Of a stretch of 20,000 bases of DNA, positions 1-11,699 are shown in pieces (the first letter of the stretch is position 1; each line of letters opens with the position of its first letter). This DNA comes from Armadillidium nasatum. Lineage: Eukaryota > Arthropoda > Malacostraca > Isopoda > Armadillidiidae. The stretch is taken from positions 1-20,000 of the forward strand of contig SEYY01000139.1 in the NCBI GenBank assembly GCA_009176605.1. The letters are read 5' to 3'. The notes below the pieces were generated by a model. It did not search any database. It had not been told where the DNA came from and was given only the letters and a program-made list of their open reading frames with translations. The translations under genes and the position numbers were made by a program.

Positions 1-147
1 CGTTTTCTAGCAAAGGGAAGATTCTCCTTACATCTTTCTTGCAAAACCACGTTAACCCTAGGTATGGTTAAATTGGAGTTGATATTCATTTCCTTTAATA
101 ATGAAATTAATATTAGAAGCATCCAGTCGGTAATTACCCGGTTGCCG

Positions 148-250
<103 letters not shown>

Positions 251-413
251 GTACGTTTGTGTGTGTGTACGTGCGATGTGCATTTGTTTGTTCGTGTGCT
301 CGAAGTCTCATGTTTTTATTTTATTTTATGTATTTTTTTTTTTTATTTGGAGAGAGTTTTTTTTGTGGGATGGATATTTCTTTTTGTGTACTAATTAGGC
401 CCCATCCAAATAT

Positions 414-850
<437 letters not shown>

Positions 851-855
851 ATTAT

Positions 856-1110
856 TGTTGTTATATTATTCATAATGATCGCGGAAATATAAATATAAAT
901 ATAGGGCAGGACACAGAGACACACAGCAGTACTTACTTAGGCCTTTATTTACATGTTTATCACAGAGTATAAAACGTGGTACAACAACACGATACAATCG
1001 ATAGAATGAGAATGGAATGTTTACCAAATAGAACATAGTCTTTACTGAACATAACAAAGAGTATTTTCATACAGTATCAACAATACATATACTTTAGGTT
1101 AATCCTAACA
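856..1110 (-). repeat. 3' LTR of the copia element
   Basis: 255 bp, aligned by eye to 4517-4771 with two differences: C at 880 where the other LTR has G, and T where the other has A in the ATGTTTA(T/A)CACAG segment. It has TG...CA ends in element orientation. An AATAAA polyadenylation signal is present on the minus strand (944-949, seen as tttatt on the plus strand). Confidence 0.95.
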
Positions 1111-1119
1111 CCCCCTCTT
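1111..1119 (-). other. Polypurine tract of the copia element
   Basis: On the minus strand the bases just before the 3' LTR read AAGAGGGGG, then TGTTAGG of the LTR. This is the standard position and composition of the plus-strand DNA primer of LTR retrotransposons. Confidence 0.85.
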
Positions 1120-1122
1120 AAG

Positions 1123-1344
1123 CTAAAGTATACCTCTAATGTTTTCAAATTTTAATAACCTACTTTTTGATACAGGTTTAGTAAATATATCAGATACATT
1201 GTCTTCAGACTTTACATACTTTTAAATCTACAATACCATTTTGAATTTCATTCCTAATAAAATGATACCTAATACCTATATGTTTAGACCTTTAACTGCT
1301 CATTTGATTTATAAAATTCCAAATCATAATTTATAGTACCCTTT
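1123..1344 (-). pseudogene. Copia RNase H remnant and polyprotein C-terminus
   Basis: After the end of the reverse transcriptase, the minus strand still shows a few residues of the RNase H entry, then jumps to the very C-terminal part: a segment beginning SKHI and containing RYHFIRN, then EDNVSDIFTKP, the sequence that ends most Ty1/copia polyproteins (usually with the pattern DxxTKxL/P). Reading needs a frame change. The stop TAG is at 1125-1123, just before the polypurine tract. The catalytic core with the D, E and D residues of RNase H is missing, so most of this domain has been deleted. This is a degraded piece of the element's polyprotein and not a separate gene. Confidence 0.75.
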
Positions 1345-2268
1345 AAATATTTTCATATATTGAGATAAAAAGTTCACATAAAAACATATAGCATGTCTAA
1401 TACAACTCATCAAATAAATTAAACTACCTACAATTTCTCTGTACAATTTACCATCTGTTAACAATTTTGAATCACAATACTTAAGTTTATTAACACAAAG
1501 AACACATGGAATTACATTATGATTACAATTACTCTTTTTAAATTTACTTAATACTTTTTCAATATATTTTGATTGTTTCATACTAATACAGTTATTCTCA
1601 AATTTAAATTCAATACCTAAAAACACAGATAGTTGACTCAAACCTTTCATTTTCAATTTATTTGGCAATATTGCTTTAACATCATTTAAAATAACATTTC
1701 TGGCAGCAATTACTATATCATCTACCCAAATTATTAATATAACACAAATTTTGCATTTTGCATCAACCTTAATATAAACACATGCATTAACTACAGATTT
1801 CACAAAATTTTTAGATATGAGAAAAGAATCTAAAAAGTTATTCCAAATTCTGCCACATTGTTTTAACACATATAATAATTTTAATTTACAAATTAACCTA
1901 TTACTATTTACATCACTTTGTAATAACCTGCATTTAAAAATGTTTTCACATCCATTTGGTGAACAAATATTTCTTGTACTGACACTTACATCAACATCCA
2001 GATAAAAAGTTTCTTGATAATCCAAATCTTTTGTCACACATCTTGCTTTGATTTCTTCTTCATCATTTGCTTTCTTCCAGTGATGTGAATCAGAACTTGC
2101 CATAGCTTCTTCATAAGATTTTGGGACACTAGTCATTCTATAACAATAATCCACAGAATAATTAACATTTAATAAATTTTGATCAATATCATCATCATAG
2201 TCTTCAAGATACTTTGGCTTATTTCTCTGTCTCTTTGGGATATCTGTTTTCATATTCTTCATTTTCAC
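1324..2268 (-). pseudogene. Copia reverse transcriptase, deleted and frame-shifted
   Basis: A 314-codon open stretch that resembles the RVT_2 reverse transcriptase of Ty1/copia elements. Recognisable parts are W64 of the entry motif followed by NDEEE, the KARCVTKDLDYQETF block (about 74-88), the LYVLKQ block (132-137; usually LYGLKQ), the catalytic box IWVDD at 180-184 (the family usually has YVDD), FLGIEF, and the C-terminal IVGSLIYLM block. Between residues 72 and 73 about 40 residues of the usual fold are missing, and the stretch 95-123 is read in the wrong frame: another frame gives the expected HQMDVKTF. The enzyme would normally copy element RNA into DNA inside the virus-like particle; this version should be inactive. 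It remains open because the deletions and shifts happen to balance. Confidence 0.88.
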
Positions 2269-2358
2269 CTAATTCTTCTTCATTAGGTTCCTCTTTTTCA
2301 TTTTCTTCTATAGATCCATATTCTTGAGTCCTTGGTCTTCATATATACATATTCAAAT

Positions 2359-3345
2359 TCAGATGTTTCTTCTTCTTGTCCAAATTTTTCTGTAAATTTG
2401 AACACATCTTATTTTCTTAATATTGTTCTGCTCAGGAAAATATACTAGATATGCTGGGCTTTCATTGTCATACCCAACAAAAATTCCTTGTTTACTGCGT
2501 GCATCTAATTTCTTTTTCTCCTGTGTGTATGCATAACAAACTGATCCAAATAAATGCATATTACTTAAATTTGATTTTCTTCCTGTTATTAATTCAAAAG
2601 GAGTTTTACCTGTTCTTGAATGATAACACCTATTGCGAATATACGCTGAAGTTTTTACTGCATAAGGACCATAATTCTTTAGGCAACTTAGCTTCCAATA
2701 ATAAACATCTTGCCATATCAAAAAGAGTTCTCCAATGTACGCTCAACTTTTCCATTTTGATGCGGTGAATATGGTGCTGAAAATTCCTGCTTTATACGAT
2801 TCTTTATGAGGAGTGATTTGAAGTCTGCTGAGGTAAACTCAGTACCATTATCTGACCTCAACCTCTTTACAGTTCCATATGGAGAAATATCTGCTAGAAA
2901 TTTTTCTGTTGCAGAAATCGTATCAGTTTTACTCTTCAATAAATATATAAAAATTCCACCAGAGTAATCATCCACAAAAGAAATAGCATATTTAAAACCA
3001 TCTCTTGCAACAGGATCGATAGGACCTGCCAAATCACAATATACTAATTCAAATATACCAGTAGTATATTTTTCAGCTTCTCTATTTCTAATCTGAGTCA
3101 TTTTGCCCAAAGCACAAGTACTACATTCAAAATTTTCTTTACTAAGTATATTCATACCATTTACTACACTTTCAAGTTTTAAAACATCTTGAACATTACA
3201 ATGGCCCATAATTTTATGCCAATCTTGCAAACTATAAGAACCCATTTTCTTAATACCAATATTGTTCAAAAAATATAAACCTCCTGTCTTCTTAATATTA
3301 AATACTGTACCATCAGGTGCTACTAACTCAGCAAATTTTGGTGTA
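2359..3345 (-). pseudogene. Copia integrase with intact DDE core but frame changes
   Basis: Integrase inserts element DNA into the host chromosome. The first stretch (3425-2718, 235 codons; true copia sequence from about residue 27) has a zinc-binding HHCC region (H70, H75, C101, C104) and the catalytic triad D131 (VYCDLAGP), D192 (RSDNGTEF) and E228 (KVERT), with 35 residues between D192 and E228, the classic D,D35E spacing. After E228 a one-base change shifts the frame: the continuation WRTLFDMAR reads in another frame, and a second one-base change near 2672 returns it to the stretch 2721-2359, which carries the C-terminal part with TGKTPFELITGRK and GIFVGYD. It is joined to the protease frame by another one-base change near 3343. 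The catalytic residues survive but no continuous protein is possible. Confidence 0.9.
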
Positions 3346-4534
3346 AAATTTAATAGAAACTCCATTCTTCGCAGCTGCCTGCACTGAAAATATATCTTGC
3401 TTATAGGATGGTATACAAAGAGCATTTTTCAATAAAATACTATGACACTTACCATTAACATCACATATTGACACTTTAGCATGGCCTCTCCCAATTGCAG
3501 CATTATTCATTTTGCTTCCATCGGCCAATTCAATAAAATGATTTGAGGGATCAAAGTTTTCTTCAAAGCTAATAAATTTTGATTCATCACATAAAATATG
3601 TGAGGTAGCTCCACTATCTACTAATAGATTACTTGGTGTGTGTCCTACATTACCCATTTCATTAATTATAAATGCATAAGAATGACTCTCATCACTTTGG
3701 CTCTCATCCTTCGCAATCTTAGCGGAATTATTTTTTCTACAAAATTCTGTATCATGGGTTTGTGAATTACATTTAACACACCATCTTTTATAATACTGCC
3801 TATATCCCCCTCTTCCTCTACAAGCTTGCTTAGTAATCTGATGATTGTTGAGTTTCTCTGAACATTCAAATTGCTTGTGTCCTACTTTTCCACAAGAAAA
3901 ACATTTCACATAACTTTTTCTATCTCTTACCTTCATAACATTTTCTTCTGGCTTAATATCTGCCTGCTGGCTCTTTACTGTCTCTTCAAAACTTCTTAGA
4001 GCTACTTTAAATTCACTAAATGTCATGGTTTTCTCTTTCTGAATAATTACCGTCGAAAAAGTTCTGTACCCTGAAGGTAGGCCTTTCAAAACCATAGCTA
4101 TAAGTAAACTATCACTTACATTTTCACCAGCTGATTTCAAAAATGTAGCTGCTGTCTCTGCCCTTAAAATGTAATCAGTAACATCTTCCTCACTACCTAA
4201 TTTCAATGAAGTTAGCTCTGTATATAAAGCTATAACTCTAGGCTTGCTGCTACCCAAATAGTGGTCATGTAATATTTTCAAGGCTTTCTTGCCATCATCC
4301 TTAGCATCTCTTATGATAAGGAGAAAAACTTCTATCATCTAGGACTAGCACTAACTCTGCAAAAACTTTTGCATTTTCATCGCCGTCAACATCAGCGGTA
4401 GAATCATTTATCACGTGCAACAAATTTTGCAGCCTTAAATGCCCTAGGAATTTAACTTCCCACAACTCATATTTTTCTACATCGCCATCGAAATATAAAC
4501 GCCTGGGCCCATAACCTGTTGTTATATTATTCAT
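3328..4534 (-). pseudogene. Copia gag and protease, one frame change
   Basis: Gag packages element RNA; the linked aspartic protease cleaves the polyprotein. The reading starts at ATG 4534-4532, which lies inside the 5' LTR; an upstream in-frame ATG at 4585 is an alternative. It runs through the primer site (residues GYGPR) into a copia gag N-terminus with LYFDGD and ELWEVKFLG. Near 4325-4335, at TTTTTCTCC, a one-base change moves to the 336-codon frame ending at 3328. That frame has the gag capsid region (about 10-130), two CX2CX4HX4C zinc knuckles (residues 146-159, positions 3903-3862, and 187-200, positions 3780-3739) and the protease motif LLVDSGATSH (DSG at 3618-3610). A second zinc knuckle is notable since many copia gags have one. 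The frame change lies at a short homopolymer and may be mutation or assembly error. Confidence 0.9.
4503..4516 (-). other. Primer binding site, internal initiator tRNA-Met type
   Basis: The minus strand directly after the 5' LTR reads GGTTATGGGCCCAG. Its complement, CTGGGCCCATAACC, equals the anticodon-arm sequence of eukaryotic initiator tRNA-Met. Drosophila copia is known to be primed by a cleaved half of that tRNA and not by its 3' end, so this element very likely primes the same way. Confidence 0.92.
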
Positions 4535-4771
4535 AATGATGGCGGAAATATAAATATAAATATAGGGCAGGACACAGAGACACACAGCAGTACTTACTTA
4601 GGCCTTTATTTACATGTTTAACACAGAGTATAAAACGTGGTACAACAACACGATACAATCGATAGAATGAGAATGGAATGTTTACCAAATAGAACATAGT
4701 CTTTACTGAACATAACAAAGAGTATTTTCATACAGTATCAACAATACATATACTTTAGGTTAATCCTAACA
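4517..4771 (-). repeat. 5' LTR of the copia element
   Basis: 255 bp, matching 856-1110 with two differences. In element orientation it starts TGTTAGGATTAACC and ends ATATAACAACA, next to the primer site. AATAAA is on the minus strand (4610-4605). No convincing TATA box in the correct orientation was seen. The ATG used by gag (4534-4532) is 18 bp from its inner end, so the LTR supplies the first six codons. Confidence 0.95.
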
Positions 4772-4776
4772 ATTAC

Positions 4777-6060
<1,284 letters not shown>

Positions 6061-6146
6061 ACCTTATTTTCAATGAAGTTTCCTTACCTATATTTAAACG
6101 ACTTCCTCCTTCACAGCAAACTTATCCATAACTCCAAATACTCAAG

Positions 6147-6385
6147 GAAAATTATTAGAAACCTTTTGGCAATTATGGTATGAGTATTATCATTAAATTT
6201 ACGCCAAACAACCAGAAATCTCTACCAGATATAATCCTTATTCAGACACCCAACAAGCCAAGACCATTCTGGCTTTTGGGCAGAGTTTTGGATGTTATTG
6301 TTGGTCATGACAGTAAGATTAGAAGTGTTTTAAATAAACATGTCATCATTCAATTTGCATCTGAACCCTGTAGAATTTTTATAAA
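6147..6385 (+). pseudogene. BEL/Pao polyprotein C-terminal (DUF5641-like) fragment
   Basis: The plus strand shows, in three frames, the hallmarks of the domain at the C-terminus of BEL/Pao polyproteins: TFWQLWYEYY, then LRQTTRN, then PRPFWLLGRVLDVI (about 6261-6302) followed by a basic stretch with KIRSV. In the family the pattern is FW..W..EYL..LR, then a VL(V/I)-type segment and RPxWPLGRV. Two frame changes and a stop lie between the parts. Only about 240 bp remain; no reverse transcriptase, integrase or LTR of this element is recognisable nearby, though the repeat at 5699-6060 could be part of it. It has no function as it stands. I am fairly sure of the family, less of the limits. Confidence 0.65.
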
Positions 6386-7346
6386 AAAAAGGTCAAAAAT
6401 TAATTTTTTTTCTCTTTCTTTTTTTTATATAAAAAATGTATATTTATATAAATTTATATTTTTATTTTTTATTTTTTATTGGCCATTGTAATTACACTGT
6501 AATATTTTTTTAAAAATAAAATTTGATTTATAAATCTAATTTAAAATCAAATATATATTTAAATTAAAAAATAAAATTGTAGCTAAAACATTTTTGGCTA
6601 CCTTGAATCTTTTGCATTATTCAAAAAATATTTTGGACTATGTTTTCCAACCACACCCAAAAATAATAACTGCTTGCCAAGCAGAAAATACAAGATGTGA
6701 TTTTTTGTTTCTGCACAAAAATTTTTGGGCTTTACCAGCAGATCACATATTATATCTATGGAGCAAAGACCCCCATGTCTTATGCTCTGCCATAATTTGG
6801 ATTTTTATATTAATCTAAAAGACAAACAACAGTGGCCACTGAAAAATAAAAAGTATTTTATACTTTTTTTATAATATGTTTTTTTCCATTTTTTGAGCAA
6901 CAAGCCTCCTGAAGAATAACAAAGAAAAAGAGGATAATCCTACACCTAATCCCAAGAAGGACACCAACAGCAGAAAATTTTGGATCTACAATGCTCACAA
7001 CAAAAGGGTTAGTAAAAAATTAATCTAGTTTTTAGCTGATAGAACTAAAAGAATACCCTTTTATTTACTGTTTGTAATAAATGAGTGAACAGAAAGGGAA
7101 TCCAAATTATATATTTTTCTACAATTTAATTAATAATATATTTTAAAATTGGATTTTTAAATCGTTTTAATTTGAGCCAAGGCAAAAAACTAGTCTATAA
7201 TATTTCTTTCAGACCTGGCTCAACCATTTTAGAATGTAGAATATACAGAGAAGGAAGAAATCTCAGCAGTAGAAGTAGAAGAATACTCCCAAATATTGCC
7301 CCTATATATTTTTTGTTCCATTTTTTTAAATTTCCCACTTTTTCAT

Positions 7347-7348
<2 letters not shown>
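6386..7348. other. Unassigned AT-rich DNA with one exon-like segment
   Basis: Very T- and A-rich with short homopolymers. One stretch, 6906-7007, reads open on the plus strand as a Lys/Asn/Pro-rich peptide (with PTPNPKKD and SRKFWIYNAHNKR) and is followed by GTTAGT, a possible splice donor, but its phase does not match the next coding-like piece at 7503. A 74-codon frame at 6594-6818 has no recognisable domain. I see no other structure. Confidence 0.4.

Positions 7349-7380
<32 letters not shown>
7349..7380. repeat. T homopolymer, 32 bp
   Basis: Uninterrupted run of about 32 T, equal to poly(A) on the minus strand. It could be an old retroposed tail, but nothing upstream of it on the minus strand was identified. 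Confidence 0.9.
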
Positions 7381-7381
<1 letters not shown>

Positions 7382-7502
7382 TACATCTGTTTTAAGTAAA
7401 GAAAAAAAAATTGAGTATTAAATCCTTCTATATTTTCTTCCCAAAATAACTTTGAAGTTTCATTTCAAATTAATAATATAAATTCTTTGTTTTTTCTCTA
7501 AA

Positions 7503-7745
7503 GAACTGTCTATCACTCTTTCTGTAGCCAGTGGTGAAGCTGATGCTCAAATCTGCAGTGACTTATCTAATGCAGAGTTTGCAGACAGTCAAGAAGATGA
7601 GACTTCAGATTAAATTAATCCCTCACCTTCAAATTCAGTTCAAGATAATGGTAATAATAGTGCTGTCCCAGATGTTCAGCCTTCAACCTCAGGTATAAAT
7701 TTACCTCGTCAGCTTAAAGACTCAACTTCAGATAAGGTCAATTAG
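7503..7745 (+). pseudogene. Coding-like remnant or exon, unknown product
   Basis: Reads on the plus strand for 80 codons with one stop (TAA 7611-7613) in the middle. The composition is unlike the AT-rich flanks: acidic and Ser/Asn-rich, with SQEDETSD before the stop and VPDVQPSTSG after it. It is preceded by a pyrimidine-rich tract ending CTCTAAAG (7488-7503), a good 3' splice-site shape, so 7504-7613 might be a terminal exon ending in an acidic tail. PSTSG-type linkers are also common in transposon-derived proteins. I do not recognise the protein and assign no function. It could be a chance open stretch, but codon composition argues mildly against that. Confidence 0.35.
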
Positions 7746-7913
7746 AGAAAGACTACTTAGACATGCTGCTTTCAAGTGTCATGAATTCCTTCACAAGAAT
7801 TTATCTTATTTGTAGTGTTTTATTAATTTTAGTAATTGCAATGATACTGCACTCATTGAAACTCTTCAGTGGGAGGATATAAAAACTCTTTAAATGTTTT
7901 CACAAATTTATCT

Positions 7914-7985
7914 AGTGTATATACTTTATATATATTTTAAGTTTCCTTTATATTGGAAAAGTTCTCCTTCATAGGGGTTTGAAAA
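7914..7985 (+). repeat. Short dispersed repeat, partner at 14555-14640 inverted
   Basis: Contains ATTTTAAGTTTCCTTTATAT and continues with GTTCTCCTTC and GTTTG. The reverse complement of 14555-14640 carries the same words in the same order, the first one intact for 24 bases. This marks an unnamed interspersed repeat. Confidence 0.6.
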
Positions 7986-8845
<860 letters not shown>

Positions 8846-8878
8846 TTTTTATAACTGCTAATGATGTTATAATTTCGA

Positions 8879-8932
8879 GGAATCGAACCCGGGCCCAAAA
8901 GATGGAAGTCCGTTGTGTTGACCACTACTCCA
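8879..8932 (-). other. tRNA-like Pol III promoter segment, copy 1
   Basis: On the minus strand, box A-like TGGAGTAGTGG (8932-8922) and box B GGTTCGATTCC (8889-8879), 32 bp apart, as in tRNA genes and tRNA-derived SINEs. Box B is a perfect consensus; box A has one mismatch. The anticodon-position stem and the acceptor stem do not pair, so this is not a working tRNA. Confidence 0.75.
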
Positions 8933-9168
8933 CTGATGGTACAAAAGGAAATAATCCAGAACTTCTACTGACATATCTCGCCTAGTGAAAAGTCCCTTCA
9001 ATATTTCCCCGACCACAACTTGGGCGTAGCGTCAACATGGACCAGGTTCTATCCTGAGTATAAACCGCAGTGCAAATGTTATAATTTTGATAACCACTAT
9101 GATAAATCAACCGTGGAATCATTATTTATAATTTTTTTTTATAACTGCTAATGATGTTATAATTTCGA

Positions 9169-9222
9169 GGAATCGAACCCGGGCCCAAAAGATGGAAGTC
9201 CGTTGTGTTGACCACTACTCCA
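9169..9222 (-). other. tRNA-like Pol III promoter segment, copy 2
   Basis: Same as copy 1, with box B at 9179-9169 and box A at 9222-9212, 290 bp further on and in the same orientation. Confidence 0.75.
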
Positions 9223-9236
9223 CTGATAGTACAAAA

Positions 9237-9294
9237 ATTTTGAAGGGACTTTTCACTAGGCGAGATATGTCAGTAGAAGTTCTGGATTATTTCC
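9237..9294 (+). repeat. Spacer of the inverted repeat
   Basis: 58 bp between the arms. It is itself unit sequence in plus orientation (from TTGAAGGGACTTTTCACTAG to GGATTATTTCC), so the inversion point lies at about 9236/9237, within the unit and not at its edge. Confidence 0.85.
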
Positions 9295-9308
9295 TTTTGT
9301 ACCATCAG

Positions 9309-9362
9309 TGGAGTAGTGGTCAACACAACGGACTTCCATCTTTTGGGCCCGGGTTCGATTCC
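9309..9362 (+). other. tRNA-like Pol III promoter segment, copy 3
   Basis: Box A-like 9309-9319 and box B 9352-9362 on the plus strand, identical to copy 1 over the boxes. Confidence 0.75.
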
Positions 9363-9598
9363 TCGAAATTATAACATCATTAGCAGTTATAAAAAAAAAT
9401 TATAAATATTGATTCCACGGTTGATTTATCATATTGGTTATCAAAATTATGACATTTGCACTGCGGTTTATACTCAGGATAGAACCTGGTCCATGTTGAC
9501 GCTACGCCCAAGTTGTGGTCGGGGAAATATTGAAGGGACTTTTCACTAGGCGAGATATGTCAGTAGAAGTTCTGGATTATTTCCTTTTGTACCATCAG

Positions 9599-9652
9599 TG
9601 GAGTAGTGGTCAACACAACGGACTTCCATCTTTTGGGCCCGGGTTCGATTCC
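9599..9652 (+). other. tRNA-like Pol III promoter segment, copy 4
   Basis: Box A-like 9599-9609 and box B 9642-9652 on the plus strand. It is followed 28 bp on by a 13-A run that could serve as a short A tail. Confidence 0.75.
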
Positions 9653-9680
9653 TCGAAATTATAACATCATTAGCAGTTAT

Positions 9681-9859
<179 letters not shown>

Positions 9860-10065
9860 TCGACAGTAATTTAGGTTTATTTTTGCCGCATGCTTTTGAC
9901 TCTTATTATGAGCATTTCTATTGTGATATAATTATGTATATCGTTACGTAAGTTTGGAGGCATATAGATGGTATGTATTTTTTTTTATGTACTTGTGAAG
10001 GCACAGGACCCCAAGTAGTGTGTACCATATTTTTCTCTCCCTTGTTGAGAGCCTGTATCATGTTT

Positions 10066-10675
<610 letters not shown>

Positions 10676-11370
10676 ATTTTTTTCTTATTCACCTCTTTCT
10701 TACTATCCTTTCAATTGACTTCTACTCAAATATATACCTCCGTATCGTTCTAAAATATATTAAAGTTATATATTAAGGAACTTCTAGAAGCAGCATTTCT
10801 TGAGAAAAATTCATTGTAAGTCTCCTCTTATTATTTAATTGTGACACTGTGGCAGTTACAAAAAAAAATAACTATTTAAGGCTCTCTAACAAGGAAAATG
10901 ATGGAATAAACAAAAAGCAAAACACAATAATTTATTGTATAAAAAATAAATGTCGAAATATAACAATAATAATCGGACCGATAATATAATAGATGCAATA
11001 TAAATATAAATTAACAAAAATAAAAATAATATTAATACATAAGATAACAAAGCATATGCAATAATTTATTGTGTATAAAAATAATAATAATAATAATATA
11101 AAATATAACAAAAACAATGAAAATAATAAACAAAAAAAACAACGTTTTTTATTTCACAATTACCTTACTGTAATTCTACCCTCCCAATATCTCAATTTTA
11201 ATTTTACCCCTTTACACTCAGGCCTCTTTCACTGTATGCGCAAAAACAATTTTTTCCACTGGACCATAACAAATCAAAATTGTGCCCTACTCCTTCTGCT
11301 TTTCCTCATATAAAATGGCATGCAAAAACATAAGAAACATTGGACACTGCTTAAAGCAAGCGTAGATTCA
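10676..11370. other. Unassigned AT-rich DNA
   Basis: No gene or element end recognised. It includes an A/T-only segment with TAATAATAA runs (11080-11100) and a pyrimidine-rich segment (11150-11310). Confidence 0.5.
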
Positions 11371-11450
11371 GCAAAAAAAAATAAGGCAGTATTTCAAGCA
11401 AAAAAACCTAAGCAGTGCTTCAAGCGAAAAAAACTTCAGTCCAAAAAAAA
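11371..11450 (+). repeat. Degenerate ~27-bp tandem repeat
   Basis: Three units start at 11371, 11398 and 11424 with GC(A)nG-like openings: GCAAAAAAAAATAAGGCAGT, GCAAAAAAACCTAAGCAGTG and GCGAAAAAAACTTCAGT, the first two ending TTTCAA/CTTCAA. A fourth A run at 11443-11450 is out of phase. In one frame this gives a Lys/Gln-rich peptide, which I regard as a by-product. Confidence 0.6.
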
Positions 11451-11509
11451 CTGGATAAAGCTACAAGCAGGAGCAAAAACTCAATTCCAGTCCAAAATCC
11501 AGTCACAAA

Positions 11510-11539
11510 AAAAACTGAACGGAGTCCCGTCCAGTTTTT
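11510..11539. other. 13-bp stem hairpin with four-base loop
   Basis: AAAAACTGAACGG (11510-11522) pairs with CCGTCCAGTTTTT (11527-11539) with one A-C mismatch; loop AGTC. In a eukaryote this is not evidence for a terminator; a tip of a small inverted-repeat element is possible. Confidence 0.6.
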
Positions 11540-11592
11540 CTTCCCAAAACACACAGTGCAACTGGAAAGAAAAACCCTCTTTCTTAACACAT

Positions 11593-11593
11593 G

Positions 11594-11641
<48 letters not shown>
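11593..11641. repeat. (AAT)n microsatellite
   Basis: About 16 units, with a further short block at 11659-11680. Frames through it read poly-Asn or poly-Ile. Confidence 0.95.
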
Positions 11642-11699
11642 TTCATTTTAATAATTTCAATAATAATAATAATAATAATTAATATTAAACATGATCATA

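Larger units (their letters stand above)
856..4771 (-). mobile_element. Ty1/copia LTR retrotransposon, internally deleted
   Basis: A 3,916-bp element on the minus strand, bounded by two 255-bp LTRs that begin TGTTAGG and end AACAACA when read in element orientation. The order gag, protease, integrase, reverse transcriptase, RNase H is the Ty1/copia (Pseudoviridae) order. Flanks are ATTAT (851-855) and ATTAC (4772-4776), a 5-bp target duplication with one mismatch. The primer site at 4503-4516 and polypurine tract at 1111-1119 are in the expected places. The LTRs differ at only two positions, which suggests a recent insertion, yet the interior (3,406 bp) lacks parts of the reverse transcriptase and most of RNase H and carries about four single-base frame changes. 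It cannot encode a full polyprotein, so it probably moved using proteins from another copy. The GalEa clade, common in crustaceans, is possible but I cannot confirm it. Confidence 0.95.
8851..9236 (-). repeat. Left arm of 386-bp inverted repeat (290-bp unit, minus orientation)
   Basis: One full 290-bp unit (8851-9140) plus the first 96 bp of a second (9141-9236), both on the minus strand. The word ATAACTGCTAATGATG recurs at 8851 and 9141. The reverse complement matches 9295-9680 base for base with only four differences by eye. Each unit has a tRNA-like segment, a TTATAA(A)n run and a TGATTCCACGGTTGATTTAT segment. Confidence 0.93.
9295..9680 (+). repeat. Right arm of 386-bp inverted repeat (290-bp unit, plus orientation)
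   Basis: Last 96 bp of one plus-strand unit (9295-9390), then a full unit (9391-9680); AGCAGTTAT ends at 9390 and again at 9680, a period of exactly 290 bp. It pairs with 8851-9236. The four differences are at ACCATC/ACTATC, AATATT/AATAAT, ATATTGG/ATAGTGG and ATGACATT/ATAACATT. Confidence 0.93.

Noticed and set aside
4301-4338. Programmed gag-pol frameshift in the copia element
   Set aside because: The break is in the middle of gag, not between gag and pol, and similar single-base breaks occur elsewhere in the element, which fits mutation or sequencing error.
4629-4635. TATAAAA as the copia promoter TATA box
   Set aside because: It reads TATAAAA on the plus strand, opposite to the element's transcription.
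6594-6818. 74-codon frame as a gene
   Set aside because: No similarity that I can recognise and no splice or start context to support it.
8851-9680. Inverted repeat as a simple hairpin-read artefact
   Set aside because: A missing-adapter artefact would mirror all of the sequence from the centre outward. Here there is an unmirrored 58-bp spacer, an extra 59-bp unit piece on the right only, and non-matching DNA outside the AT tracts. I keep it as likely real but not proven.
11320-11682. Lys/Gln-rich 120-codon frame as a gene
   Set aside because: The composition follows from a degenerate A-rich tandem repeat and an AAT microsatellite; no domain is seen.
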